A stretch of 56,425 bases of DNA, from assembly GCA_944354535.1 (NCBI GenBank), contig CALVPY010000015.1, positions 1 through 56,425 of the forward strand, read 5' to 3'. This document shows, in pieces, positions 18,565-26,560 of this stretch (its first letter is position 1; every line of letters starts with the position of its first letter). The stretch is from an uncultured Clostridia bacterium. Lineage in GTDB: Bacteria > Bacillota > Clostridia > Christensenellales > Borkfalkiaceae. Made by a program: the position numbers and the translations under genes. The notes beneath the pieces are model-generated. The model did not search any database and had not been told where the DNA came from. It saw nothing but the letters and a program-made list of their open reading frames with translations.

Positions 18565-19536
18565 ATGAACATCTGGCCGGATCCGCCGCGGCAGACGATG
18601 ATGCCGCAAACACAAGATCATATTCCTCCAACCGACTGTTCCGAGGCCGCTCCGCCTCAGCCGTGCCCCGTGTCTTTTTCGGAGGCCGAAGTTCCCGCGT
18701 ATGGCTCTTCAGACCCTCCGCGGGCGCTTCCGAAGGAGTTTTCTCCTGAAGAGCAGGTGCATTCGGGGCTCTCGGGAGAGGTTTCTTCGGGGGCGGCTCA
18801 GCCTCCCGTCCGGGTGCTTTCCGAGGCGGAGGAGGCAGATTTTCGGGAATTTCAGCGCACCAAACGCGAGACGGAGATCGCGCTTGTCCTAAGGCGCCTC
18901 ATCGTCGATCTGACCGCGGAGACCGACCGCGCGGCTCTCAAAGCGGGGATCGGGAGCGCATTCCGTCTGCATACGGCGGGGGTGCTCCTTACGCCCGTAC
19001 AGCTTCCCTGGGCGCGCAAGGCGATCAGAGAGAGGGGAGATCTTTCCGCGCGTCCGCATCTGATCGCCCTGATCGGCGGCACGGGGGATACGCTTCCCTC
19101 CGTAAAAAAGTACGAGGCAAAGAAGGCGGTCAGGCAGGGCGCGGAGGAGCTCATATTGCTTCCGAGCGCTTTTTCCCTGCGCGGCGGCACGGTGCAGAAT
19201 ATAAAGCGGGAACTGCGTTCCGCGCGGCGTGCGGCAGGGCGTGTCCCGCTCACGGCGGCGTTTTCCGACCGTCGTTTCACGCCCGAAGAGGTGCTCCTCG
19301 GGGTCAAGGCTGCGGCAGCGGCGGGGCTTTGCGGCGTACTCGTCCGGGGCGAGCCCGAGGAGGCGGAGGCGGCGTCGGCGCGTTCGGGGCTTTCCGTGGG
19401 GGTGACGGGGGCAGAGAACGCCGAACAGCTCAAACTGCTCTTTCAGGCGGGCGCCGTGCGCGCCGTTACGGCTTGTCCCGAGCAAATCGCCGAAGAACTC
19501 CGCCTGCAGGCCGCCCGTGCTGCGCAGGTAAAATAG
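18565..19536 (+). CDS. DeoC-like TIM-barrel protein lacking catalytic residues
   Basis: The protein has 323 residues. The first ~95 are Pro, Glu and Ser rich and probably disordered. The remainder follows the order of deoxyribose-phosphate aldolase (DeoC): LTPVQLPWARKAI, ALIGGTGDTLPSVKKYEAKKAVRQGAEELILL, TVQNIKRELRSARRAAG, FTPEEVLLGVKAAAAAGLCGVLVRG. The residues used for catalysis are absent: the Asp after GA.E.D becomes ELILLPS, the Schiff-base Lys strand reads RVPLTAAFSD, and the KTSTG motif reads VLVRGEP. It is therefore probably not an aldolase. The start is uncertain: ATG 18565 has GGGGA at 12 bases, and ATG 18532 is in frame upstream. Confidence 0.6.
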   Translation: MNIWPDPPRQTMMPQTQDHIPPTDCSEAAPPQPCPVSFSEAEVPAYGSSDPPRALPKEFSPEEQVHSGLSGEVSSGAAQPPVRVLSEAEEADFREFQRTKRETEIALVLRRLIVDLTAETDRAALKAGIGSAFRLHTAGVLLTPVQLPWARKAIRERGDLSARPHLIALIGGTGDTLPSVKKYEAKKAVRQGAEELILLPSAFSLRGGTVQNIKRELRSARRAAGRVPLTAAFSDRRFTPEEVLLGVKAAAAAGLCGVLVRGEPEEAEAASARSGLSVGVTGAENAEQLKLLFQAGAVRAVTACPEQIAEELRLQAARAAQVK

Positions 19537-19570
19537 GGCGCTCCCCCCGGCCTGTTTCATGCGATACGGG

Positions 19571-19608
19571 AAGCGCCGCGCGCCGCCCAAAGCGGCGCGC
19601 GGCGCTTT
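19571..19608 (+). terminator. Intrinsic terminator after the DeoC-like gene
   Basis: A perfect 16-bp stem (19571-19586 with 19592-19607) with a 5-base loop ends in TTT. Confidence 0.7.
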
Positions 19609-19689
19609 GCCGAACTCTGCGGCGACGCGAAAATTGCTGCCCTTGCGGGAAAAAAAATAATTTGACCGCCGAAGGTGGGGGGAAGATCC

Positions 19690-19718
19690 TTGCCGTCGGC
19701 GTATTTTTTTGTTAAAAT
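19690..19718 (+). promoter_or_regulatory. Promoter of the gene at 19743
   Basis: TTGCCG (19690-19695), a 17-base spacer and TAAAAT (19713-19718) lie 24 bases upstream of the ATG. Confidence 0.7.
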
Positions 19719-19742
19719 AGAGCGCAAAGGAAGTGTAACGAT

Positions 19743-20471
19743 ATGAAAAGAAAGATCTCGGCAGGGAAACTCATCTCGCTGTTTTTGCAGCTCCTCACCG
19801 CTTCGTGTATGACCGCGGGCATCGCGCTCACATTGCAGCTGGGCGAAGGATTCATGGGCGGAGGCAGGGCATTTCTGTATTTTACCGTGCAGTCCAATCT
19901 CTGGATCGGCGTTACTTGCGCTCTCTTCTTCGTGTTGAACGCCCTTTCGCTTGCAAAGCCGTCCTTTTTGATCCCGCGCGTCCTGTACATCGTCAAATTT
20001 GTCTTTACCGTCTCGATCACCCTGACGGGCATCGTCTTTTGCTGCGTGCTCGCCCCGACGCTTCCCGGAAGCTTCAAGTCGGCAGCCAATGTCTTAACGC
20101 ACGTCGTCGTGCCGCTCGCGGCGGTCATCGACCTCTTTTTCTGCCGCCCGCAGAAGATCGCCTATAAGGAGTTCGCCTTTGCGCTCATCCCGCCCATCTA
20201 TTATCTTTGCTTTGCGGGAGTCGGCTATGCGCTCAACTGGGATTTCGGCGGCGGCAACAACTATCCTTATTTCTTCCTCAATTGGGATTCTCCCGCCGGC
20301 GCCTTCGGGTTCAGTTCCGAGATGCCCTATTTCATGGGCTGCTTTTATTGGATCGTCGTCATGATCGCCTTCATTTCCCTGCTCTCGCTCGGCTATATCG
20401 CGCTCATCGGAGCGCTCAATAAGCGGGCGCAAACGAAAGCCGCGAAAGAGCCTTCTTCGGACGGGCAGTAA
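19743..20471 (+). CDS. Pr6Pr-like six-TM membrane protein
   Basis: A 242-residue integral membrane protein with about six hydrophobic segments and a polar C-terminus (RAQTKAAKEPSS). The motifs FLYFTVQSNLWIGV, THVVVPLAAVIDLFF and YPYFFLNWDSPAG match what I recall of the Pr6Pr family of six-TM proteins, whose function is unknown. It has its own promoter and is monocistronic, upstream of secA. No enzymatic motif is evident. Confidence 0.65.
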   Translation: MKRKISAGKLISLFLQLLTASCMTAGIALTLQLGEGFMGGGRAFLYFTVQSNLWIGVTCALFFVLNALSLAKPSFLIPRVLYIVKFVFTVSITLTGIVFCCVLAPTLPGSFKSAANVLTHVVVPLAAVIDLFFCRPQKIAYKEFAFALIPPIYYLCFAGVGYALNWDFGGGNNYPYFFLNWDSPAGAFGFSSEMPYFMGCFYWIVVMIAFISLLSLGYIALIGALNKRAQTKAAKEPSSDGQ

Positions 20472-20615
20472 CGGGAGCGGGAACAAAGCGCCGCGCCTTT
20501 CCATGCTTCCTTGCAAACTTCCCCGAATGCGGACGGTTTCGGACGAAAAAATAGGTGTGAAACAATTTTCACGGGGCTTTGGTGGGCAAAAATGCGCGAA
20601 TGGGGCAAAATCGCT

Positions 20616-20643
20616 TTGCGTTTTCGGAAAAATATAGTAAAAT
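20616..20643 (+). promoter_or_regulatory. Promoter of secA
   Basis: TTGCGT (20616-20621), a 16-base spacer and TAAAAT (20638-20643) place transcription start near 20650. This makes the in-frame GTG at 20650 unlikely to be translated. Confidence 0.6.
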
Positions 20644-20691
20644 AATCGGGTGATTTTATGCCCCTTCTGCGGGCGATGCGGAGTAACAGAA

Positions 20692-23600
20692 ATGGGATTA
20701 CTTAGTTTTATGAAGAACGGCGACAGCCGCAGGAGCCTTAAAAAGCTCGATAAAATGGCGAACGAGGTCGAGCGCCTCGAGCCCAAGTACAAGGCGATGA
20801 CGGACAGCGAGCTCCAGAGCCAGACCGAGGTCTTGAAGGGCCGCTTGAAGAACGGCGAAACGCTCGACGACATCCTCTACGACGCCTTTGCGGCGCTCAG
20901 GGAAGCATCGAGCCGCGTCCTCGGCATGCGCCACTTCCATGTGCAGATCATCGGCGGCATCTGCCTCTTCCAGGGGCGCATCGCCGAGATGAAGACGGGT
21001 GAAGGCAAGACGCTCGTCGCGACCCTTCCCGCCTATCTCGAAGCGCTTTCGGGCAGGGGCGTACACATCGTCACGGTCAACGATTATCTTGCCCGCCGCG
21101 ACGCCGAATGGATGGGTAAAGTACACCGCTTCATGGGGCTTACGGTGGGCGTCGTCGTGCCGGGTATGGACGATGACGCAAAGCGCGCCGCTTATCAGTG
21201 CGACATCACCTACGGTACCAACAACGAGTTCGGCTTTGACTATCTGCGCGATAACTTAAAGTCCAGCCTCAAGCTCATGGTGCAGCGCGAGCTCAACTTC
21301 GCCATCGTCGACGAGGTGGACTCCATCCTCATCGATGAAGCGAGGACGCCCCTTATCATCTCGGGCAAGGGCGAGCAGTCCTCCGCCCTCTACGAGCAGG
21401 TCGACAAATTTGTTCGCACCTTGAAGGGCGGCTTCGACGACGATCTCAAAGACGCCGAAGAGCGCACGGGCAGGAGCCGCAAGGACCGCGAGGCGGCAGG
21501 GGAGCGCAAGCTCGCCAAGGCGGAAGAACTCAACTGGGACTACGTCATCCAGCGCAAGGAAAAGCAGGTGCAGCTCACCGAATTCGGCGCGGAGAAGGCA
21601 GAAAAGTTCTTTCACGTCGAAAATATCGCCGATATCGCCAACGTCACCTTGAACCATCACATCCAGCAGGCGCTCAAGGCGCACGAGCTCTTCCACCTCA
21701 ACGAGGAGTATATCGTCAAAGACAACGAGATCATCATCGTCGACGAATTTACGGGCCGCCTCATGATCGGCCGCCGCTATTCGGACGGCCTGCACCAGGC
21801 CATCGAAGCGAAGGAAGGCGTCAAGGTGCGCGAAGAGAACAAGACGTTCGCGACCATCACCTTCCAGAACTATTTCCGCCTTTACCGCAAGCTCTCGGGC
21901 ATGACGGGTACCGCCAAGACGGAGGAGGGCGAATTCCGCACCATCTATTCCCTCGACGTCGTGGAGGTCCCCACCAACCGTCCCGTGGCCCGCGTCGATA
22001 TGCAGGATAAGATCTTTTCCACCGAAGAGGGCAAGAAGCGCGCCATCGTGCGCGAGATCGTCGCCCGTCACGAGAAGGGTCAGCCCATCCTCGTGGGTAC
22101 CGTCTCCGTTGAAAAGTCGGAGGAGATCTCCCGCCTGCTGCGCCGCAACGGCATCCAGCATAACATCCTGAACGCCAAGAACCACGAGCGCGAGGCGGAG
22201 ATCGTCGCTCAGGCGGGCCGCTTTGGCGCCGTCACCATCTCTACCAACATGGCGGGCCGCGGTACCGATATTCTGCTCGGCGGCAACCCCGAATACCTTG
22301 CCAAGAAGCGTTTGAGGGAGGAGGGCGTCGAGCACGAGACCATCGAACTTGCGACCTCTTACGCCGAACTTGACGAAAAGACGCAGGCCGTGAGAGAGAG
22401 ATACGAGCAGCTCTATGCCGCCTACAAGGCGCAGACGGATGAAGAAAAGAAGAAGGTCATCGAAGCGGGCGGGCTTTGCATCATCGGCACCGAGCGCCAC
22501 GAAGCGCGCCGTATCGACAACCAGCTCAGAGGCCGTGCCGGCCGTCAGGGCGACGTCGGCGTCTCCGTCTTCTTCATCTCCCTCGAAGACGATCTCATGA
22601 AGCGTTTCGGCGGCGAGAGGATGAAGTCCATCTATGAGAGAAGCAAGATGGAAGAGGACGAATGCCTGGAAGCCAAAGTGCTCTCCAGCCTCGTCGAATA
22701 CGCGCAGAAGCAGATCGAGGGCCGCAACTTCGGCACCCGTAAAAACGTCCTCCAATACGACGACGTCATGAACCAGCAGCGCATCATCATGTACGCTCAG
22801 CGCATGAAAGTGCTGCGCGGCGAGAACGTACACGAGCAGGTCTTAAAGTACATCCCCGATTATGTGGAAAGCACCGTGCGCGCGGCGGTCAATACCGACG
22901 TCGAGCCTTCCAAGTGGAATGTGGACGATCTCAACCGCGCGCTCGAACAGCGGCTGCTCCCCGAAGGCACCAATTATGTGACGCAGGAAAAGCTCGACAA
23001 GTGGGATTACGACGTCGCGATCAAGCACATTGCAAAGCGTACCGAAAAGGCGTACGAAGAGAAGATCGAAGAGCTCCAGAAGGAGACGGGCATCAACTTC
23101 GGCGATGTCGAGCGCCAGATCCTGCTCCGCAACGTCGACCGCAACTGGATCGACCATATCGACGCCATGGATCAGCTCCGCAAGGGCATCGTGCTGCGCG
23201 CCTACGGCCAGACCGATCCCGTCATCGCCTACAAGCAGGAAGGCTCGGCGATGTTTAACGAGATGATCGAGCGCATCCAGACGAATACCGTCGCCATGCT
23301 CTTAAAGGTGCGCATCGAGGTAAGGCAGCGCCCCGCAACGCGCGTTTTGCCCACGGCATCCCGTGTCGCGCCCCGTCCCGCAGCGCAGTCCGCGCAGGGC
23401 GAAGCTCCCGCGCAGCAGCCCGCACAGAGCGAGACTCAAGAAAATGCGGCTCCCGCGCAGGGCGAAACGGCCGAAAGCGCATCCTCCGCGCAGCAGCCTG
23501 CGGCTCCCGGGCTTCCCGGACTTTCGCCTTCGGGGATCCCCGAGATCCCTGCCGCCGTCGACGTCGACAGTTTGAAGACGAGCGGGGAGAGCAAGTTCAA

Positions 23601-23700
23601 TCCCGCTTCCATGCCCAAGCGCAAGAAGGTCGGGCCCAACGATCCCTGCCCCTGCGGCAGCGGGCTCAAGTATAAGAAGTGCCACGGCAAACCGTTCTGA
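20692..23700 (+). CDS. secA: SecA, preprotein translocase ATPase
   Basis: SecA drives protein export through SecYEG with ATP. The protein is 1002 residues. NBD1 has MKTGEGKT near residue 103 and VDEVDSILIDEARTPLIISG. GTVSVEKSEEIS and TNMAGRGTDILLGGNPEY belong to NBD2. The helical scaffold and C-terminal linker follow. The linker (about 880-965) is unusually long and rich in Ala, Gln, Pro and Glu, resembling the FtsZ linker in this genome. The end is a SEC-C zinc motif CPCGSGLKYKKCH. ATG 20692 has GGAG at 8 bases. secA is followed by a hairpin terminator before prfB. Confidence 0.97.
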   Translation: MGLLSFMKNGDSRRSLKKLDKMANEVERLEPKYKAMTDSELQSQTEVLKGRLKNGETLDDILYDAFAALREASSRVLGMRHFHVQIIGGICLFQGRIAEMKTGEGKTLVATLPAYLEALSGRGVHIVTVNDYLARRDAEWMGKVHRFMGLTVGVVVPGMDDDAKRAAYQCDITYGTNNEFGFDYLRDNLKSSLKLMVQRELNFAIVDEVDSILIDEARTPLIISGKGEQSSALYEQVDKFVRTLKGGFDDDLKDAEERTGRSRKDREAAGERKLAKAEELNWDYVIQRKEKQVQLTEFGAEKAEKFFHVENIADIANVTLNHHIQQALKAHELFHLNEEYIVKDNEIIIVDEFTGRLMIGRRYSDGLHQAIEAKEGVKVREENKTFATITFQNYFRLYRKLSGMTGTAKTEEGEFRTIYSLDVVEVPTNRPVARVDMQDKIFSTEEGKKRAIVREIVARHEKGQPILVGTVSVEKSEEISRLLRRNGIQHNILNAKNHEREAEIVAQAGRFGAVTISTNMAGRGTDILLGGNPEYLAKKRLREEGVEHETIELATSYAELDEKTQAVRERYEQLYAAYKAQTDEEKKKVIEAGGLCIIGTERHEARRIDNQLRGRAGRQGDVGVSVFFISLEDDLMKRFGGERMKSIYERSKMEEDECLEAKVLSSLVEYAQKQIEGRNFGTRKNVLQYDDVMNQQRIIMYAQRMKVLRGENVHEQVLKYIPDYVESTVRAAVNTDVEPSKWNVDDLNRALEQRLLPEGTNYVTQEKLDKWDYDVAIKHIAKRTEKAYEEKIEELQKETGINFGDVERQILLRNVDRNWIDHIDAMDQLRKGIVLRAYGQTDPVIAYKQEGSAMFNEMIERIQTNTVAMLLKVRIEVRQRPATRVLPTASRVAPRPAAQSAQGEAPAQQPAQSETQENAAPAQGETAESASSAQQPAAPGLPGLSPSGIPEIPAAVDVDSLKTSGESKFNPASMPKRKKVGPNDPCPCGSGLKYKKCHGKPF

Positions 23701-23734
23701 TGCCCCGGGGCTGAAATCATGACCATGCATCCCG

Positions 23735-23760
23735 ATCTCCGAGTCCTTCTCGGAGATTTT
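23735..23760 (+). terminator. Intrinsic terminator after secA
   Basis: ATCTCCGAG (23735-23743) pairs with CTCGGAGAT (23749-23757) around TCCTT, running into TTTT. Confidence 0.75.
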
Positions 23761-23818
23761 GGGGTATTTGAGGGCGGCGCGCAGGGCGTTTCCCGCGGCG
23801 CCCAAGGAAGGAGAGCAT

Positions 23819-24916
23819 ATGTTCAAAGCAGACGATTACAGATTAAAAATAAAGGCGCTCGAAGAGACGCTCGGCGAGGCGAAGTACGCTCTCGATATCG
23901 ACGCGATCTCCGAAAAGCTCAAAGAACTCAAAGCCGAGCAGGAAAAGCCCGAAGTGTGGCAGGACTTGGAGCGTTCCGCTAAGATCGGGCGGGAAATTTC
24001 CTCCATCGAGGGCAAGATCGCCTCTTACATGAAGGGCAGGAAGGCGCTCGACGATGCGAACGAGATCATCGACCTCATCGAAGAGACGGAGGAAGAGGAC
24101 CTCGTGCCCGAGCTCGACCGCATGATGACGGACGCCGAGAAGGACATCGAAGAGATGCGCATCCGCGCGCTCCTTCGCGGCAAGTACGACGGCAACAACG
24201 CGCTCATGTCGCTGCACGCGGGCGCGGGCGGCACGGAGGCGTGCGACTGGTGCCAGATGCTCTATCGTATGTACTGCCGCTATGCCGAAAAGAGCGGCTA
24301 TAAAGTGACCGAGATCGACCGCCTTGCGGGCGACGGCGCGGGCCTCAAATCGGTGGACTTCAAGGTGGAAGGGGAGAACGCTTACGGCTACTTGAAGGCG
24401 GAGATCGGCGTGCACCGTTTGGTGCGCATCTCTCCCTTCGACGCCAACAAGCGCCGCCAGACCTCCTTCGCCTCCGTCGAAGTCATGCCCGAAGTGGACG
24501 ATGACGGCGAAGTGGAGATCCGTGACGAGGACATCCGCATCGACGTCTACCGCTCCTCGGGCGCGGGCGGGCAGAAGGTCAACAAAACGGAGACCGCCAT
24601 CCGCATCACGCACTTCCCGACGGGCATCGTCGTCACCTGCCAGAACGAGCGCAGCCAGCTCCAGAACAAGGAGATGGCGTTCAAGTACCTTCGCAGCAAG
24701 CTCATCGAAAAGCAGATCGAAGAGCGCATGGCGGCGGAGGCGGCGCTCAAGGGAGAGACCAAGAAGATCGAGTGGGGTTCGCAGATCCGCTCCTACGTCT
24801 TCTGCCCTTACACCCTCGTCAAAGACCACCGCACGGGCTACGAAGTGGGCGACGTGCAGGCGGTGATGGATGGGGAGATACAGGGGTTCATCATCGACTA
24901 TTTGAAGAAATCTTGA
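23819..24916 (+). CDS. prfB: Peptide chain release factor 2
   Basis: RF2 reads UGA and UAA and triggers peptide release. The 365-residue protein is complete in one frame, with the RF2 N-terminus (YALDIDAISEKLKELKAEQE, PEVWQDLERS), stop-codon recognition tripeptide SPF in VRISPFDANKRR, and the catalytic GGQ at residues 250-252 in SSGAGGQKVNKTETAIRI. No in-frame UGA interrupts the early codons, so the autoregulatory +1 frameshift common in other prfB genes is absent. ATG 23819 follows AAGGAAGGAG. Confidence 0.95.
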   Translation: MFKADDYRLKIKALEETLGEAKYALDIDAISEKLKELKAEQEKPEVWQDLERSAKIGREISSIEGKIASYMKGRKALDDANEIIDLIEETEEEDLVPELDRMMTDAEKDIEEMRIRALLRGKYDGNNALMSLHAGAGGTEACDWCQMLYRMYCRYAEKSGYKVTEIDRLAGDGAGLKSVDFKVEGENAYGYLKAEIGVHRLVRISPFDANKRRQTSFASVEVMPEVDDDGEVEIRDEDIRIDVYRSSGAGGQKVNKTETAIRITHFPTGIVVTCQNERSQLQNKEMAFKYLRSKLIEKQIEERMAAEAALKGETKKIEWGSQIRSYVFCPYTLVKDHRTGYEVGDVQAVMDGEIQGFIIDYLKKS

Positions 24917-25089
24917 CCGAACCCGCTTTCCATCTGCGTCGCAATACTTTGTCGAGCTGCGGCAACCCTCAGTCACTTACCTCTAAGTAAGCTCCTTCGG
25001 GTTTTCCTCGCTCTCCTCGTCTTGCTCGCTCCTGAAAAGCGAAGCATCCCAAAGCGTGCAGGGAACCCGCTTTCCATCTGCGTCGAACC

Positions 25090-25165
25090 TTATTTTAGGC
25101 GCCCTCTTGAGGGAGCTGTCTCATCATTCGGCAAGTGCCGATGATGAGACTGAGGGAGTAGATGC
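25090..25165 (+). repeat. A-type palindromic element, copy A1
   Basis: The element begins TTATTTTAGGCGCC and ends GAGGGAGTAGATGC. A CCCTC/GAGGG mini-stem precedes GAGCTGTC, then a long stem whose arms TCTCATCAT and ATGATGAGA enclose CGGC-AAGT-GCCG, then TGAGGGAG. Confidence 0.75.
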
Positions 25166-25246
25166 CCGCCTTTTCTTTCCTCGCTTTCCTCGTTTTGCTC
25201 GCACCTGAAAAGCGAAGCATCCCAAAGCGTGCAGGGCGCGTGGTCC

Positions 25247-25306
25247 TTATTTTAGCCTCCCTCTCCGAGGGAGGTGGCACGGCGTAGCCGTGACGGAAGG
25301 AGTCAT
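25247..25306 (+). repeat. B-type palindromic element B1, supplies the tsaD SD
   Basis: TTATTTTAGCCTCCCTC and GAGGGAGGTGGC form the first stem, CACGGC-GTA-GCCGTG the second, and the tail is GACGGAAGGAGTCAT. The tail GGAAGGAG (25295-25302) is the only SD-like sequence before tsaD. Confidence 0.75.
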
Positions 25307-25315
25307 CCTATCAAC

Positions 25316-26350
25316 ATGAACACCATTTTACCGCGCGTGCTGAAAGAACAGCCGCTCATCCTCGGGATCGAATCTTCCTGCGACGAGACCGCCGCCGCCG
25401 TCATTTCGGGCAGGCGGCTTTTGTCCGATGAGATCGCTTCCTCCGCCAACATCCAGGCGCTCTACGGGGGCGTCGTGCCCGAGATCGCATCCCGCGCCCA
25501 CACGGACGCCGTCGATCTCGTCGTCGAACGCGCCCTCAAAACGGCGGGCGTCAAAAAGGAGCAGCTCGACGCCGTCGCCGTTACCTACGGGGCGGGGCTC
25601 TTGGGCGCGCTCCTCGTGGGGCTCTCCTTTGCGAAGGGGCTTGCCTACGGGCTCAACATCCCGCTCATCGGGGTCGATCATATCCGCGGGCATCTCTCCG
25701 CGGCATATTTAGAGGACGAGACCCTTCGTCCGCCCTTTGTGACGCTGCTTGCAAGCGGCGGACATACGGCGGTCATTTACACAAAGTCCGCGCTCGAATT
25801 CGAAGTGCTCGGCGGCACGCTCGACGACGCGGCGGGGGAGGCGTTCGATAAAGTCGCGCGTGTCCTCGGGCTCCCGTATCCCGGCGGCCCGCACATAGAA
25901 GCGCTCGCCCGCGAGGGAAGCCCCGTCGTGCATATGCCCAAAATGCTCAAAGGGGAGGGCGGCTACAACTTCTCTTACAGCGGGCTGAAAACTGCGGTCA
26001 TCAACTACTGCCACACGATGGAACAGCGCGGGGAGACGTGGAGCCGTGCCGACGTCGCCGCCTCCTTCCAGAGCGCCGCGCTCGATATCCTCGTGCAGAA
26101 GACCGTCGAGGGCGCGCTTGAAAAAAACGTTACGACGGTGACGGCGGGCGGCGGGGTCATCGCCAACGGGTACCTGCGCGAAAAGCTGACGGAAGCTTGC
26201 AGGGCGCACGGGCTCAAACTCGTCCTGCCCGTCAAAAAGCACTGTACGGACAATGCCGCCATGATCGCCGCCGAAGGGCTCATCCAATACGAGGCGGGCA
26301 ACTTTTCCCCGCTGTCCTTGAACGCCTGCGCCAGCATCCCGCTGAGGTAG
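25316..26350 (+). CDS. tsaD: TsaD, tRNA N6-threonylcarbamoyladenosine transferase subunit
   Basis: TsaD (Kae1/YgjD) transfers threonylcarbamoyl to A37 of ANN-decoding tRNAs, working with TsaB and TsaE. The 344-residue ASKHA protein starts ILGIESSCDETAAAVI, has GALLVGLSFAKGLAYG and the metal motif DHIRGH (His122 and His126), LPYPGGPHIEALA, YNFSYSGLKTAVIN and VTAGGGVIANGYLRE. ATG 25316 lies 13 bases after GGAAGGAG, a spacing a little longer than ideal. That SD is part of the B1 repeat, so the repeat seems to have taken over the start region. The codons upstream in frame (from 25274) are repeat sequence. Confidence 0.95.
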   Translation: MNTILPRVLKEQPLILGIESSCDETAAAVISGRRLLSDEIASSANIQALYGGVVPEIASRAHTDAVDLVVERALKTAGVKKEQLDAVAVTYGAGLLGALLVGLSFAKGLAYGLNIPLIGVDHIRGHLSAAYLEDETLRPPFVTLLASGGHTAVIYTKSALEFEVLGGTLDDAAGEAFDKVARVLGLPYPGGPHIEALAREGSPVVHMPKMLKGEGGYNFSYSGLKTAVINYCHTMEQRGETWSRADVAASFQSAALDILVQKTVEGALEKNVTTVTAGGGVIANGYLREKLTEACRAHGLKLVLPVKKHCTDNAAMIAAEGLIQYEAGNFSPLSLNACASIPLR

Positions 26351-26407
26351 TTTGAAAAAAATCTGCTGCTCGTCGAAGCAAGCGCTTTTCTGAATTGGGT
26401 TAATTCC

Positions 26408-26485
26408 TTATTATAGGCGCCTCCTCGGGGGAGCTGTCATGCCATCCGCAGTTTACTGCGGCGGCATGACTGAGGGAGTAAATGC
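26408..26485 (+). repeat. A-type palindromic element, copy A2
   Basis: It begins TTATTATAGGCGCC, has a TCCTCGGGGGAGCTGTC block, a stem with arms GTCATGCC and GGCATGAC enclosing CCGCAG-TTTA-CTGCGG, and ends TGAGGGAGTAAATGC. Confidence 0.75.
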
Positions 26486-26495
26486 AGGGATCTCG

Positions 26496-26524
26496 TCCGC
26501 GCCGTTTCAACGGGGCGGATTTTT
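26496..26524 (+). terminator. Terminator after tsaD
   Basis: The arms 26496-26505 and 26510-26519 pair at 9 of 10 positions around TTCA, followed by TTTTT. It sits directly after element A2. Confidence 0.7.
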
Positions 26525-26529
26525 GTTTA

Positions 26530-26535
26530 TATAAT
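26530..26535 (+). promoter_or_regulatory. -10 box of the flavodoxin-family gene
   Basis: A perfect TATAAT lies 25 bases before the SD-ATG region. TTTCAA at 26505-26510 would be a -35 with a long 19-base spacer inside the terminator stem, so the -35 is uncertain. Confidence 0.5.
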
Positions 26536-26560
26536 AGTAGTATCATCCGGGAGGCAACTT

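Larger units (their letters stand above)
24917..25315. repeat. Mosaic of nested intergenic repeats before tsaD
   Basis: This 399-base gap has no gene. It holds, in order: a 23-base repeat D1 (24919-24941); a truncated inverted element resembling the GAGGGAG family (about 24966-24999, CCCTCAGTCACTTAC and its arm AGTAAGCTCC); repeat C1 (25002-25063); an exact second copy D2 (25063-25085); element A1 (25090-25165); repeat C2 (25176-25236); and element B1 (25247-25306). C1 and C2 share the core AAAAGCGAAGCATCCC and differ at only a few positions. I see no promoter. Confidence 0.75.

Noticed and set aside
20650-20691. GTG start giving secA an N-terminal CPFCGRCG extension
   Set aside because: The predicted transcription start falls at about the same place, there is no SD, and the ATG at 20692 has GGAG and matches the normal SecA N-terminus.
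21256-22833. Open frame of 525 codons on the minus strand, inside secA
   Set aside because: Antisense shadow; secA is intact and canonical.
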